Shown here: positions 1-7,987 of the stretch, in pieces
Position numbering within the stretch: the first letter of the stretch is position 1
Layout of the letters: every line of letters starts with the position of its first letter
Origin: JBQLZQ01 sp052168355
Lineage (GTDB): Bacteria; Pseudomonadota; Alphaproteobacteria; DSM-16000; Inquilinaceae
Assembly (NCBI GenBank): GCA_052168355.1
Contig: JBQLZQ010000044.1
Span: 1 to 32,147 of the forward strand
Direction: 5' to 3'
Length of the DNA stretch: 32,147 nucleotides
Notes under the pieces: generated by a model
Seen by the model: the letters and a program-made list of their open reading frames with translations, nothing else
What the model was told of the DNA's origin: nothing
Databases searched by the model: none
Program-made: the position numbers and the translations under genes

Positions 1-11
1 CAGTGAATCAG

Positions 12-73
12 AGACCCCCTCGCATCGCCTAGCGAATTCTCGGACAGGCTCCTAGGCGACGCCTCGGGGGCCT
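12..73. repeat. Long imperfect inverted repeat upstream of the DUF423 gene
   Basis: GCATCGCCTAG (22-32) faces CTAGGCGACGC (52-62) with one mismatch. The pairing continues outward imperfectly between the CCCC run at 15-18 and the GGGGGCCT at 66-73. The arms enclose a loop of about 19 bases. It could be the terminator of a gene lying left of the window, a REP-like element, or a leader hairpin of the DUF423 transcript. The sequence does not separate these, and no T-tract follows. Confidence 0.45.
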
Positions 74-475
74 ATGACAAGGGTGTCCCGCGCCTGTCTG
101 ATCGTCGCTTCCATCCATGGAGCCGGCGCGGTGGGTCTGGGCGCCTTCGCCGCCCATGCCATGGGGGACGCGGGAGGGCCGGCGGTCGGTTGGGTGGAAA
201 CCGGCGCGCGGTTCCAGTTGATCCACGCCGCGTCCCTGGTCGGATTGGCGGCGCTGGCGGGTGGAGCGGGGCTCCGGCGGTTTTGGCTGCGCGCGGCCAT
301 GATCGGTTTCGGGTTGGGCCCGGCCCTGTTCGCCGGTGCGCTTTATGCCACGGCGATGGCGGGACCTGGATGGTGGACGGCGGCCGCGCCGGCCGGTGGT
401 GTGCTGATGATCGCCGGATGGCTGGCCCTGCTGCCGGCCGCGCTTGCCGGCCCCGGCGATGCCGGCGGCCGGTGA
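74..475 (+). CDS. DUF423 family small inner-membrane protein
   Basis: 133 residues. The N-terminal stretch with HGAGAVGLGAFAAHAM is the hallmark of the DUF423 (YgdD-like) family: a first hydrophobic helix ending in a small-residue-rich G-A-F-A-A-H segment. About four hydrophobic segments can be seen (near residues 5-25, 50-66, 73-93 and 97-120), and length and topology fit the family. The role of the family is unknown, so none is assigned. The ATG is preceded by a GGGGG stretch at 66-70 that may serve as ribosome binding site. The gene stands alone, and its stop lies only 25 bases from the convergent stop of the ArsR-type regulator. The upstream inverted repeat lies directly against the start. 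Confidence 0.85.
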   Translation: MTRVSRACLIVASIHGAGAVGLGAFAAHAMGDAGGPAVGWVETGARFQLIHAASLVGLAALAGGAGLRRFWLRAAMIGFGLGPALFAGALYATAMAGPGWWTAAAPAGGVLMIAGWLALLPAALAGPGDAGGR

Positions 476-483
476 TCGGTGAA

Positions 484-501
484 ACGGGCCTTGAGGGCCG
501 T
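484..501. terminator. Possible bidirectional terminator hairpin between convergent genes
   Basis: ACGGGCC (484-490) pairs with GGGCCGT (495-501) around a TTGA loop, with one internal G-G mismatch. It sits exactly in the short gap between the convergent DUF423 and ArsR-type genes. No T-tract is present, so this is a weak call. Confidence 0.25.
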
Positions 502-821
502 CAAGCCCAGTTGCGTTTGTCCGCTTCCGGCGCGCAATAGAGCTTGTGGAGGGTCTCCATGACGGTCCGCGCCGCGTCGCCTTTCAGCGAATAGAAGATG
601 GATTGGGCGCTGCGCCGCGTCGTGACCAGATCGTCCTGCCGCAGGCGGGCCAGGTGCTGCGACAGGGCGGACTGGCTCAAACCGACATGCTTCTCCAGCT
701 CGCCGACGGACCGTTCCCCTTCCGCCAGTTGGCACAGGATCAGCAGCCGTCGCTCGTTGCTCATCGATTTGAGCAGCACACTGGCGTTGCGGGCGTGCGC
801 CCTCAGATCATCGGGGTTCAT
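501..821 (-). CDS. ArsR-family repressor, SqrR/BigR/YgaV persulfide-sensor type
   Basis: 106 residues, one winged-helix domain. The recognition region around residues 44-62 (GLSQSALSQHLARLR) and the following wing (VTTRRSAQSIFYSL) are those of the BigR/SqrR/YgaV branch of ArsR repressors. Two cysteines stand where this branch has its reactive pair: C30 in LLILC and C96 in LYC. The 66-residue spacing equals that of C41 and C107 in Rhodobacter SqrR. In that family the two thiols form a tetrasulfide bridge when cells contain sulfide or persulfide, and DNA is released. The neighbouring divergent gene is a TusA-like sulfur carrier, which agrees with a role in reactive-sulfur sensing. The function is inferred from motif and context; a metal-sensing ArsR is the less likely alternative because no CxC-type metal site is seen. 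Confidence 0.85.
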   Translation of the reverse strand: MNPDDLRAHARNASVLLKSMSNERRLLILCQLAEGERSVGELEKHVGLSQSALSQHLARLRQDDLVTTRRSAQSIFYSLKGDAARTVMETLHKLYCAPEADKRNWA

Positions 822-976
822 GGCGGCCGGGAAATAATGTCAACGACTATCGAGCGCGTATGGAAATGTCCGCTTGCAACGACAATGTATCATTCGATTA
901 TTTGAGATGTAAAGTACTGATCGGCAGCGGCGTCTTGCGCCATTGTAGTGCCATCTCGACAAGACGGAAAACAACG
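822..976. promoter_or_regulatory. Divergent control region of the persulfide-sensor and TusA-like genes
   Basis: 155 bases, noticeably AT-richer than the flanks around 860-925. A candidate operator reads ATTC (892-895), eight bases, then GAGA (904-907), close to the ATTC-N8-GAAT form I recall for SqrR sites. A possible tusA promoter is TTGCAA (874-879), 16 bases, GATTAT (896-901), so its -10 box would lie inside the operator spacer. That is what one expects of repression. Both assignments are by eye. Confidence 0.4.
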
Positions 977-1198
977 ATGCTTCTGGATGCCAAGGACATG
1001 ATTTGCCCTCTACCGGTTCTCAAGGCCCGCAAGGCGCTGAAATCCCTGCCCGTCGGCGGAATCCTGGAGGTCCACGCCACCGACCGGGCGGCGCGCAAGG
1101 ACTTCGCGGCCTTTTGCGCGGCGACCGGTCACGTGCTGCTGTCGGCCGAGGCGCAAGGGCCGGTCACGATCTTCCGGATCGAGAAGGCGGGGGTTTAA
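977..1198 (+). CDS. TusA-like sulfurtransferase / sulfur-carrier protein
   Basis: 73 residues from the ATG at 977; upstream in-frame codons could extend it, but the family starts here. The CPxP motif (ICPLPVLKARKAL, about residues 8-20) carries the cysteine that holds a persulfide in TusA/SirA/YeeD-family proteins. The C-terminal half (VLLSAEAQGPVTIFRIEKAG) gives the expected last strands of the two-layer alpha/beta fold. TusA proteins pass sulfur to partners in tRNA thiolation, molybdenum-cofactor synthesis or sulfur oxidation. Which one applies here cannot be told. Divergence from a SqrR/BigR-like repressor suggests a role in sulfide or persulfide handling rather than housekeeping tRNA thiolation. 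The stop lies 2 bases from the stop of the convergent RND gene. Confidence 0.85.
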   Translation: MLLDAKDMICPLPVLKARKALKSLPVGGILEVHATDRAARKDFAAFCAATGHVLLSAEAQGPVTIFRIEKAGV

Positions 1199-1200
1199 GC

Positions 1201-4200
1201 CTATTCGGCGGCCGCGCGTCTCGGGGGCTTCTCGGCCGCCGCTGGTGGCGCAGGCGTGGCCGCCGAGGCGCCGCGGTTGCCCTCGATCACCGCCATGAAC
1301 ACGGTCATCAGCGGCGGGATGATCAGCAGCGTCAGCACCGCCGACAGGCTCAAGCCCCCGACCACCACCGATCCCAGGCCGCGGTACAGCTCCGACCCCG
1401 CGCCCGGCACCAGCACCAGCGGCAGCATGCCGAACACGCTGGTCAGGGTCGACATGAAGATCGGCCGGATGCGGTTGCGCGTCGCCTCGATGATGGCGTC
1501 GGCCGCCGCCATCCCGTCCTGGCGGAAGTGGAACAGGCTCTGGTGAACCAGAAGGATGGCGTTGTTGACGACGATGCCGATCAGAATGACGAAGCCGAGC
1601 AGGGTCAGCATGTCCAGCGGCTGCAGCACCAACAGGTTGAGCAGAGCCAGCCCGCCCATGCCGCCGGCCGCCGCCATGGGCACGGAAATCAGGATGATCA
1701 GCGGATACCAGAAGCTTTCGAACAGAACGGCCATCACCAGATAGACGATGATCAGGGCCATGATCAGGTCCAGCAGCATCTCGTTCCAGGTGGCGGTCAG
1801 CTGATCGGCGGTTCCCGACAGGTTGAGGGACACGCCGGGCGGCAGGCCCTGGTCCTGCAACGGCGCGATCACCTGCTCGGTGACCACCTCCATCGCCGCT
1901 TCCAGGGGCATCTCCGCCGCCGGCGAAATCTCAAGGGTGACGGTCCGCACCCGCTCGCGGTGGCGGATCTGGGTCGGGCCCGAGGTCACAGAGACCTGGG
2001 CCAGGCTGTCGACCGGCACGATGGTGCCGCTGGCGGTCACCACCGGAATCGCGCCGATTCCCTGGGTCTCCAGGATATCGTTCGACGGGCCGCGCAGGGT
2101 CAGGTCCAGCCGCTTGCCGTCGACCGTGATCTCGGCCACCCGCAGCCCATCGTTGAACGCGTCGACGGCGGCGGCCAGCTCGGTCGCGGTGACGCCGTTG
2201 TCGGCCAGCCGCAGGCGGTCGGGCACCACCCGCACCTCCGGCGCCCCCAGTTCCAGACCCGGAATGGGGCGGAACTGGTGGCCCTGGTCGCGCGGCAGAG
2301 CCTCGGACACAAGACCGGCGGCGCGCAGCGCCACGCCCAGGATCTGCTCCAGATCGCCGCCCGAAACGTCGAGTTGGATCGACCGCGATCCGCCGATGCC
2401 GCCGCCGAACAGCGACGACTGGCGCATGAAGCCCAGGGTTCCCGGCTCCTGAAACACCGGGCCGGTCAGAACCGGGATCAGTTCCGCCGCGCGCTGGTCG
2501 TCCTCGGCGGCGGCGCCGATGAAACTGGTGTCCTGAAGGGCGACGAAGAAGAAATGCCGGATCCGCGCCGGGTCTTCCGGTTGGGCCGGGGGCGAGTCCG
2601 CGTCGACCCAAAGCGGTTGCACGGCCCCCTCGACACGCCGGGCGATTTCCGTGGTCGTGTCCAGATTGTAGCCCGGCGGCGGCAGGATCACGCCGAAGAC
2701 GAAATTCTGGTTGCCGTCGGGCAGGTATTCCAGCTTTGGCAGCAGCACCAGGGTGGCGACCACCGCCAGCCCGGCCACGGCGCCGACCAGCCCCAGGGCC
2801 AGGGTCTTGCTGCGCACCACCAGGCCGGTAAAGCCGATGACGCCGCGGACGAAGGCGCCGGCCAGATCGTCGATCACCGGCAGGCGCAGACGGGTGGCGC
2901 TGCTGCCAACGCCGGGTCCGCCCAGCAGCTTGGCCGACAGGGCCGGGATCACCGTCACGGCCACCAGCAACGACAACAGCACCGATACGGAAATCGCCAC
3001 CGCGATATCGCGGAACAGCTGCCCCACTTCCAGCTTCATGACCAGGATGGGGATGAACACCATCACCGTGGTCAGGGCCGACACCAGGATGGCGCCCCAT
3101 ACCTGGGCCGCGCCCTGATAGGCGGCGTCCTTGACCGGCGTCCCCTTCTGGCGCAGGCGGTAGATGTTTTCCAGCACCACGATGGCGGCGTCGACCACCA
3201 TGCCGACGGCAAAGGCCAGACCGGCCAGCGAGATCACGTTGATCGATCGGCCAAGGGCGGCCATGGCCACGAACGACCCGATCACCGATACCGGGATCGC
3301 CAGCGACACCACCAGGGTCGCCCGGCCCGAGCGTAGGAACAGCATCAGCATCAGCGCCGCCAGGCCGCCGCCGACCAGGATGTTGTTCTGAACCAGGCTG
3401 ATCGAGCTGTCGATATAGTCGGTGACGTCGTAAACCTGCCGCATGGTCAGTCCGGCGGCGGGAACCGGCCCGGCATTGAGCTCGGCGACCGCCTGGCGCA
3501 CGCCTTCCATCACCTCGATGACGTTGGAGCCCGTCTCCCGCTGGGCGTTGAGCGCCAGGGCCCGCTCCCCCATAAAGCGGATGCGCGCCCCCGGTTCCTT
3601 GTAGGTGAAGGATACCCTGGCGATGTCGCCGACGGTCACCCGGCTGACCGCGCCGCCGGTGGCCGCCTGGGCGCTGCGCACCAGCACCGCCTCGACCTCG
3701 TCGATGGCGGTGAATTCGCCTTCGGTCCGGACCACGTACCGGCGCTTGCCTTCCTCCACGTCGCCGGCGGTCAGCGAAATGTTGGCCGCCCGCAGCGCAT
3801 TCACCACCTGGGTCACGGTCAGGCCGAACCGGGCCATGCGGTCGGGCTCGACGACGATCTGCATCTCCCGTTCGGTGCCGCCGAAGATGTTGACCTGGGC
3901 GACCCCCGACACCCGCTCGATCCGGTCCTTGACCACGTCCTCGGCGAAATCGCCGAACGTATGGATGTCCTCCCGGTTGCCGTCCGCTCCGGTCAGGACG
4001 AACCAGGCGATGAAGTCGCCATCCTCGTCGGCGGTGCTCAGGCGCGGTTCGTCGGCCTCGTCGGGGTAGGCGCTGACCCGATCCAGCCGGTTGGCGGTCA
4101 GCAGCAGGGCGCGATCCATGTTGACGTCGATGCTGAAGGTCAGGGTGATCTGGCCTTCGCCGTTGCTCGACCGGCTGACCATTTCCTCCAGACCGTCGAG

Positions 4201-4419
4201 GCCTTTGAGCGCGTCTTCCTGGCGGTTGACGATCTCCCGCTCGATTTCGGCGGGGGCGGCGCCGGGCCATGTCGTCTCGACCTGGATGACCGGTCTGCGG
4301 ACATCCGGCGTCAGCTGGATCGGGATGGTCTGCAGCGACACATAGCCGAACATGACGATCATCAGCACTGCCGCCATGATGGCGATCGGCCGTTCGATGG
4401 CCAGGCGGATCAGGTTCAT
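1201..4419 (-). CDS. RND-family efflux transporter, inner-membrane pump (AcrB-like, HAE1 type)
   Basis: 1072 residues, the usual length for AcrB-type pumps with twelve membrane helices and two large periplasmic loops. The start (IRLAIERPIAIMAAVLMIV) is the typical first helix. The helix-4 motif GMVVDAAIVVLENIYR keeps the first proton-relay aspartate of AcrB (D407) but has alanine at the D408 position. In the second half VVNNAILLV has asparagine where AcrB has the relay lysine. Both variants occur in many proteobacterial HAE1-like pumps, so the protein is probably functional. It would export drugs, lipophilic compounds or similar substrates using the proton gradient. It is the second gene of an operon, 11 bases after the membrane-fusion protein. 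No TolC-like channel gene is nearby, so the pump must borrow one. Confidence 0.92.
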   Translation of the reverse strand: MNLIRLAIERPIAIMAAVLMIVMFGYVSLQTIPIQLTPDVRRPVIQVETTWPGAAPAEIEREIVNRQEDALKGLDGLEEMVSRSSNGEGQITLTFSIDVNMDRALLLTANRLDRVSAYPDEADEPRLSTADEDGDFIAWFVLTGADGNREDIHTFGDFAEDVVKDRIERVSGVAQVNIFGGTEREMQIVVEPDRMARFGLTVTQVVNALRAANISLTAGDVEEGKRRYVVRTEGEFTAIDEVEAVLVRSAQAATGGAVSRVTVGDIARVSFTYKEPGARIRFMGERALALNAQRETGSNVIEVMEGVRQAVAELNAGPVPAAGLTMRQVYDVTDYIDSSISLVQNNILVGGGLAALMLMLFLRSGRATLVVSLAIPVSVIGSFVAMAALGRSINVISLAGLAFAVGMVVDAAIVVLENIYRLRQKGTPVKDAAYQGAAQVWGAILVSALTTVMVFIPILVMKLEVGQLFRDIAVAISVSVLLSLLVAVTVIPALSAKLLGGPGVGSSATRLRLPVIDDLAGAFVRGVIGFTGLVVRSKTLALGLVGAVAGLAVVATLVLLPKLEYLPDGNQNFVFGVILPPPGYNLDTTTEIARRVEGAVQPLWVDADSPPAQPEDPARIRHFFFVALQDTSFIGAAAEDDQRAAELIPVLTGPVFQEPGTLGFMRQSSLFGGGIGGSRSIQLDVSGGDLEQILGVALRAAGLVSEALPRDQGHQFRPIPGLELGAPEVRVVPDRLRLADNGVTATELAAAVDAFNDGLRVAEITVDGKRLDLTLRGPSNDILETQGIGAIPVVTASGTIVPVDSLAQVSVTSGPTQIRHRERVRTVTLEISPAAEMPLEAAMEVVTEQVIAPLQDQGLPPGVSLNLSGTADQLTATWNEMLLDLIMALIIVYLVMAVLFESFWYPLIILISVPMAAAGGMGGLALLNLLVLQPLDMLTLLGFVILIGIVVNNAILLVHQSLFHFRQDGMAAADAIIEATRNRIRPIFMSTLTSVFGMLPLVLVPGAGSELYRGLGSVVVGGLSLSAVLTLLIIPPLMTVFMAVIEGNRGASAATPAPPAAAEKPPRRAAAE

Positions 4420-4430
4420 CGTTGGCTACC

Positions 4431-5534
4431 TCAGCTCGCGCCGTCGTACTGCACCGGCTGGCCGGGGCGCAGACGCTCATTGCCGCGGACCACCGTCAAG
4501 TCGCCGACGCCAAGGCCGTCCAGCACCTCGAACCGGCTGCCCACCGCCGCGCCCAACCGCACCGGCCGGACGTTCGCGGCCCCGTCCTCGACCACGTAGA
4601 CGATCCGGCCGCCGCCGGGTCCGTTGAGAACCGCATCCTTATGGACGGTCACCACGTCGCTGGCGGCGCCGACGGGAACCAGAACGGTGACGCTCTGGTT
4701 GCCGGCCAGCAACCCATCGGCGCTATCGAACTCCGGCGTCAGGCGCACCGGGCGGGTGCGGCTCAACCCGTCTTCCATCGGCACCACGGCGCGCACCGCC
4801 GCCGCGAACAGGTCGGTGCCGTCGAAGGTGGCGTCGACCACGGTGCCGGGCGTCAGGCCGGCGATCCGGTCGGCCGGGACCATCGCCTCGATTTCCAGAT
4901 CGTGATCGTTGATCAAGGTGACGATGGGATCGCCGATCCGCAGATATTCGCCGACATTGGCGTCGCGGGTTCCGATAACGCCGGCGAACGGCGCCGTTAC
5001 CGTGGCGTCCTCCAGGTCGATGGCGGCCCGCTGGGCGGCGACTTCCGCGCGCAGGCGCTGGGCCTCGGCCACCGCCGCCTGGCTTTGGGCGCGGCGCACC
5101 TCCTGCTGGGCGTCGTCAAAGGCGGCCTGCGAGAAGGCCGAACTCTGGCGCAGCCGTTCCAGCCGGCTCAGGGTCTGCCGGGCCAGGTCGATACCGACAT
5201 TGGCCACCGCGACACTGCCCTCCGCCTCCCTGTACTCGGCCTGGCGCAGGGCCAGGTCGGCCTCCAGCCGGGCGGCGTCCATCGACACGATGAGATCGCC
5301 CTTTGCCAGTTGATCGCCGACGATCGCGTGGATCGTCTCGACCGACCCCTCGACCTGGGCGGCGATCACCGATTCGCGGGCCACTAGCCGGCCGATGACC
5401 GGCGCGGTCTGGGACATCTGCTCCACCCGCACGGCATCCACGACAACTTGGCTGGGGGGTTGCTGGGCCATCGCCGACGATGCGGCCAGAATGACGGCCG
5501 CCATCAGCCCGGCCGCTCTTGAAAGCGCCGTCAT
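4431..5534 (-). CDS. RND efflux periplasmic adaptor (membrane-fusion protein)
   Basis: 367 residues. A signal peptide with a hydrophobic stretch at about residues 7-20 ends in SSAMA, so cleavage is likely near residue 23. No lipobox cysteine is visible. The order of regions is that of AcrA/HlyD-type adaptors: a lipoyl half-motif (VEGSVETIHAIVGDQLAKGD, about 61-80), an alpha-helical hairpin rich in A, E, Q and R (about 90-170), the second lipoyl half (TVTAPFAGVIGTRDANVGEYL), a beta-barrel and a membrane-proximal domain. It links the pump encoded 11 bases downstream to an outer-membrane channel. The gene is first in its operon and divergent from a deacetylase-like gene. The promoter must lie in the 209-base gap, which holds a TTGTCACAA palindrome suited to a TetR-like repressor; no such repressor gene is adjacent. 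Confidence 0.92.
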   Translation of the reverse strand: MTALSRAAGLMAAVILAASSAMAQQPPSQVVVDAVRVEQMSQTAPVIGRLVARESVIAAQVEGSVETIHAIVGDQLAKGDLIVSMDAARLEADLALRQAEYREAEGSVAVANVGIDLARQTLSRLERLRQSSAFSQAAFDDAQQEVRRAQSQAAVAEAQRLRAEVAAQRAAIDLEDATVTAPFAGVIGTRDANVGEYLRIGDPIVTLINDHDLEIEAMVPADRIAGLTPGTVVDATFDGTDLFAAAVRAVVPMEDGLSRTRPVRLTPEFDSADGLLAGNQSVTVLVPVGAASDVVTVHKDAVLNGPGGGRIVYVVEDGAANVRPVRLGAAVGSRFEVLDGLGVGDLTVVRGNERLRPGQPVQYDGAS

Positions 5535-5743
5535 GCAAAATCCCTTTTGGCCAATCGCTTATTTTCGTCAGAATGACCCGTGCCGAGTCGTTTGGCAATT
5601 GTCACAATGCCGCGCGGGTTTTTGATTCCATCGGAGGCAGTGGTTATTATTGCAAATTTTTCAACGCACTGCGCGCTATCGCTAATGTTTCATATTATTT
5701 GCTGCGGCGCGATAAGGCGCCGCGTGTGCGCCGGGGGTGGGCT
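5535..5743. promoter_or_regulatory. Divergent control region between efflux adaptor and deacetylase-like gene
   Basis: 209 bases with a marked AT-rich stretch (about 5624-5700). GGCAATTGTCACAATGCC (5594-5611) is an imperfect dyad with a perfect TTGT-C-ACAA core (5599-5607), 60 bases upstream of the efflux adaptor. It looks like a repressor operator. A GGGGGTGG stretch (5733-5740) precedes the GTG start of the plus-strand gene. Confidence 0.4.
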
Positions 5744-6673
5744 GTGAACACGGTCCTGTTCACCCATGCGGCCTGCGGCGGTCACGATCCCGGCTACGGT
5801 CATCCGGAAAGCCCGGCTCGGCTGCAGGCGGTGCAGGCGGCCCTGGAAGGCGAGGCCTTTGCCTTTCTCGACCGGCGGGACGCCCCGCTGGCCGACCTTG
5901 AGCAGGTGATCCGGGTTCACCCGCGCGATCATGTGGAACGCGTCCTGGCGGCGGTACCGGCGGAGGGCGAGGTTTTCCTGGACCCCGATACGGTTCTTTC
6001 GCCCGGATCGTCCGAAGCCGCCCTGCGGGCCGCGGGGGCCGTCTGCGCCGCCGTCGACGCGGTGTTGGGCGGCGAGGTGCGCAACGCCTTCTGCGCCACC
6101 CGTCCGCCCGGTCATCATGCCGAGACGACGCGGGCCATGGGGTTCTGCCTGTTCAACAGCGTCGCCGTCGGCGCCGCCCATGCCCGCGCCGCCCACGGGT
6201 TGGGCCGGGTGGCGGTGGTCGATTTCGACGTTCACCACGGCAACGGGACGCAGGAGATTTTCTGGGCCCAGCCCGATCTGTTCTACGCCTCGTCGCATCA
6301 GGCCCCGTTGTATCCGGGCACCGGTGCCGCGAGCGAACATGGCGGATCCGACAACGTGCTCAACGTGCCGTTGCCGGCCGGCGCCGGGTCGCGGGAGTTC
6401 CGGGCCGCGATGAGCGGCCAGATCCTGCCGGCGCTCGATGCCTTCGCGCCGGAGCTGATCCTGATATCGGCCGGTTTCGACGCCCATATGAGGGACCCGC
6501 TGGCCGGACTTGCCCTGACCGAGGACGATTTCGCCTGGGCCACGGCCGAACTGTGCCGCCTGGCCGGTGGGCGGTGCCGCGGCCGGATCGTCTCGACCCT
6601 GGAGGGCGGTTACGACCTGACCGCCCTGGCCGCCAGCTGCGCGGCCCATGTGCGCGAACTGATGGTCGGCTGA
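5744..6673 (+). CDS. Histone deacetylase superfamily amidohydrolase
   Basis: 309 residues from a GTG at 5744. I prefer this start because it follows a G-rich ribosome binding site and the conserved part (VLFTHAACGGHDPGYGHPE) begins immediately after it. The catalytic features of the arginase/deacetylase fold are complete: paired histidines H124-H125 in RPPGHHAE, zinc ligands D162 and H164 in DFDVHHGNGTQ, and D246 in SAGFDAH. Bacterial members remove acetyl or related acyl groups from small molecules such as polyamines, and sometimes from proteins; the substrate here is unknown. It is first in a plus-strand run with xseB (62 bases on) and a prenyl synthase, an order I know from many alphaproteobacteria. 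Confidence 0.93.
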   Translation: MNTVLFTHAACGGHDPGYGHPESPARLQAVQAALEGEAFAFLDRRDAPLADLEQVIRVHPRDHVERVLAAVPAEGEVFLDPDTVLSPGSSEAALRAAGAVCAAVDAVLGGEVRNAFCATRPPGHHAETTRAMGFCLFNSVAVGAAHARAAHGLGRVAVVDFDVHHGNGTQEIFWAQPDLFYASSHQAPLYPGTGAASEHGGSDNVLNVPLPAGAGSREFRAAMSGQILPALDAFAPELILISAGFDAHMRDPLAGLALTEDDFAWATAELCRLAGGRCRGRIVSTLEGGYDLTALAASCAAHVRELMVG

Positions 6674-6735
6674 CCGGTCTTGCCGCGCCGGCCGGCCGTG
6701 GCTTATTGTGCAGCGCCCCGGCAGGAAAGACTGAT

Positions 6736-7002
6736 ATGGCCTCCAAGACCGAAACCGCGCGTTCCGGCGCTCCGGACATCGCACCGATGAGCTTCGAGCA
6801 GGCGCTCGAGGAGCTGGAGCAGATCGTGCGCCGCCTGGAGGCCGGGGAGGGCCGGCTGGAGGAATCGATCTCGGCCTATGAGCGGGGTGCCCAGCTTAAG
6901 GCCCATTGCGAGGCCAAGTTGCGGGAGGCGCAGGCCAAGGTGGACCGGATCACGCGGGCGGCCGATGGCACCGTGGGGACGGCGCCGGCCGACCTCGATT
7001 AA
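6736..7002 (+). CDS. xseB: Exodeoxyribonuclease VII small subunit
   Basis: 88 residues. The core MSFEQALEELEQIVRRLE, followed by GEGRLEESISAYERG and a C-terminal amphipathic helix, is diagnostic for XseB. Several copies of it bind each XseA large subunit to form exonuclease VII, a cytoplasmic single-strand DNA nuclease acting in repair. The ATG at 6736 follows a GGAAAG ribosome binding site at 6723-6728. The N-terminal 17 residues and the C-terminal tail are low-complexity and probably disordered. The large-subunit gene is not in the window; xseA is usually unlinked from xseB. The gene lies between the deacetylase-like gene and the prenyl synthase and probably shares their transcript. Confidence 0.95.
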   Translation: MASKTETARSGAPDIAPMSFEQALEELEQIVRRLEAGEGRLEESISAYERGAQLKAHCEAKLREAQAKVDRITRAADGTVGTAPADLD

Positions 7003-7043
7003 CGCCCCATCCATGTCAGACCGATCATAAGGCGATTGCGGCC

Positions 7044-7943
7044 ATGGCCCTGATCTTGAGCGGCATCCAGGCCGAGATGGCCGACAGCGCGCGTCTTCTG
7101 GAAGGAGTGCTGGACGACCTGTTGCCCGAGGCGCACGGCGTCGAGCGCGGGTTGTTCGAGGCCATGCGCTATGCCTCTCTCAATGGCGGCAAACGGCTGC
7201 GGCCCTTTCTGGCCCTGTCCAGCGCCGGCCTGTTCAACGTTGCCGAGGCTTGCGCCCTGCGGGTCGCCGCGTCCGTGGAATGCGTCCATTGCTATTCGCT
7301 GATCCATGACGACCTGCCGGCCATGGACAATGACGAGGTCCGGCGCGGTAAGCCGACCACCCATATCGCCTTCGACGAGGCGACGGCCATCCTGGCGGGC
7401 GACGCCCTGCTGACCCTGGCCTTCGAGATCCTGGCCGATCCGGCCACCCACGACGACCCCACGGTCCGCAGCAACCTGGTTCTGGGCCTGGCCCGCGCGG
7501 CCGGCGGGCACGGCATGGTCGGCGGCCAGATGATGGACATGGTGGCGGAGAAGCGGGATCTCGATGTCGATGCCGTGACCCGCCTGCAACGCCTGAAAAC
7601 CGGCGCCCTGTTCGCCTTCGCCTGTGAGGCCGGCGCCATTCTGGCGCGGGTCAACGGGGCGCCGCGCCGGGCGCTGCACGCCTATGCCCACGATCTGGGG
7701 CTGGCCTTCCAGATCACCGACGACCTGCTGGACGTGGAGGGCAGGGAGGAGGAAGTCGGCAAGAAGCTCAGCAAGGACCGCCAGGCCGGCAAGAACACCT
7801 TCGTGTCCGTGCTGGGGCTCGAGGGCGCCCGCGACCAGGCCCGGATGCTGATCGACCAGGCGGTGGCACACCTGGCGGTGTTCGACCAGCGCGCCGAACC
7901 TTTGCGCGCCGTTGCCCGCTACCTGTTGCTGCGCCGCGCCTGA
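7044..7943 (+). CDS. ispA: Polyprenyl synthetase, farnesyl diphosphate synthase type
   Basis: 299 residues, right for bacterial type II farnesyl diphosphate synthases. The first aspartate-rich motif DDLPAMDND (with the preceding SLIH) carries the two-residue insertion typical of IspA-type enzymes. The second motif DDLLD and the GGKRLRP isopentenyl-diphosphate site are also present. The enzyme condenses isopentenyl with dimethylallyl and geranyl diphosphate in the cytoplasm to make C15, the precursor of quinone tails, undecaprenol and hopanoids. A C20 product cannot be excluded by eye. The ATG at 7044 begins the conserved region; the ribosome binding site is weak. xseB lies 41 bases upstream. 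In many alphaproteobacteria dxs follows; here the next gene is a convergent sulfatase. Confidence 0.92.
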   Translation: MALILSGIQAEMADSARLLEGVLDDLLPEAHGVERGLFEAMRYASLNGGKRLRPFLALSSAGLFNVAEACALRVAASVECVHCYSLIHDDLPAMDNDEVRRGKPTTHIAFDEATAILAGDALLTLAFEILADPATHDDPTVRSNLVLGLARAAGGHGMVGGQMMDMVAEKRDLDVDAVTRLQRLKTGALFAFACEAGAILARVNGAPRRALHAYAHDLGLAFQITDDLLDVEGREEEVGKKLSKDRQAGKNTFVSVLGLEGARDQARMLIDQAVAHLAVFDQRAEPLRAVARYLLLRRA

Positions 7944-7987
7944 GGCCGGTTGCCGGAACGTCGCGCCCGTGCGGTGTCAGCGGGCCG

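Noticed and set aside
860..976. Upstream extension of the TusA-like gene to an ATG at 860
   Set aside because: The extra 39 residues are unlike the family and would run through the likely operator and promoter; the ATG at 977 gives the standard length.
1003..4599. Very long open frames antisense to the RND pump (for example 777, 849 and 321 residues)
   Set aside because: Their translations are rich in R, H, Q, G and D without domain motifs, as expected of shadow frames in high-GC genes. The pump and adaptor frames carry full family signatures.
5519..5743. Upstream extension of the deacetylase-like gene to 5519
   Set aside because: The 75 extra residues overlap the divergent efflux adaptor gene and the AT-rich control region; GTG at 5744 has a ribosome binding site and begins the conserved domain.
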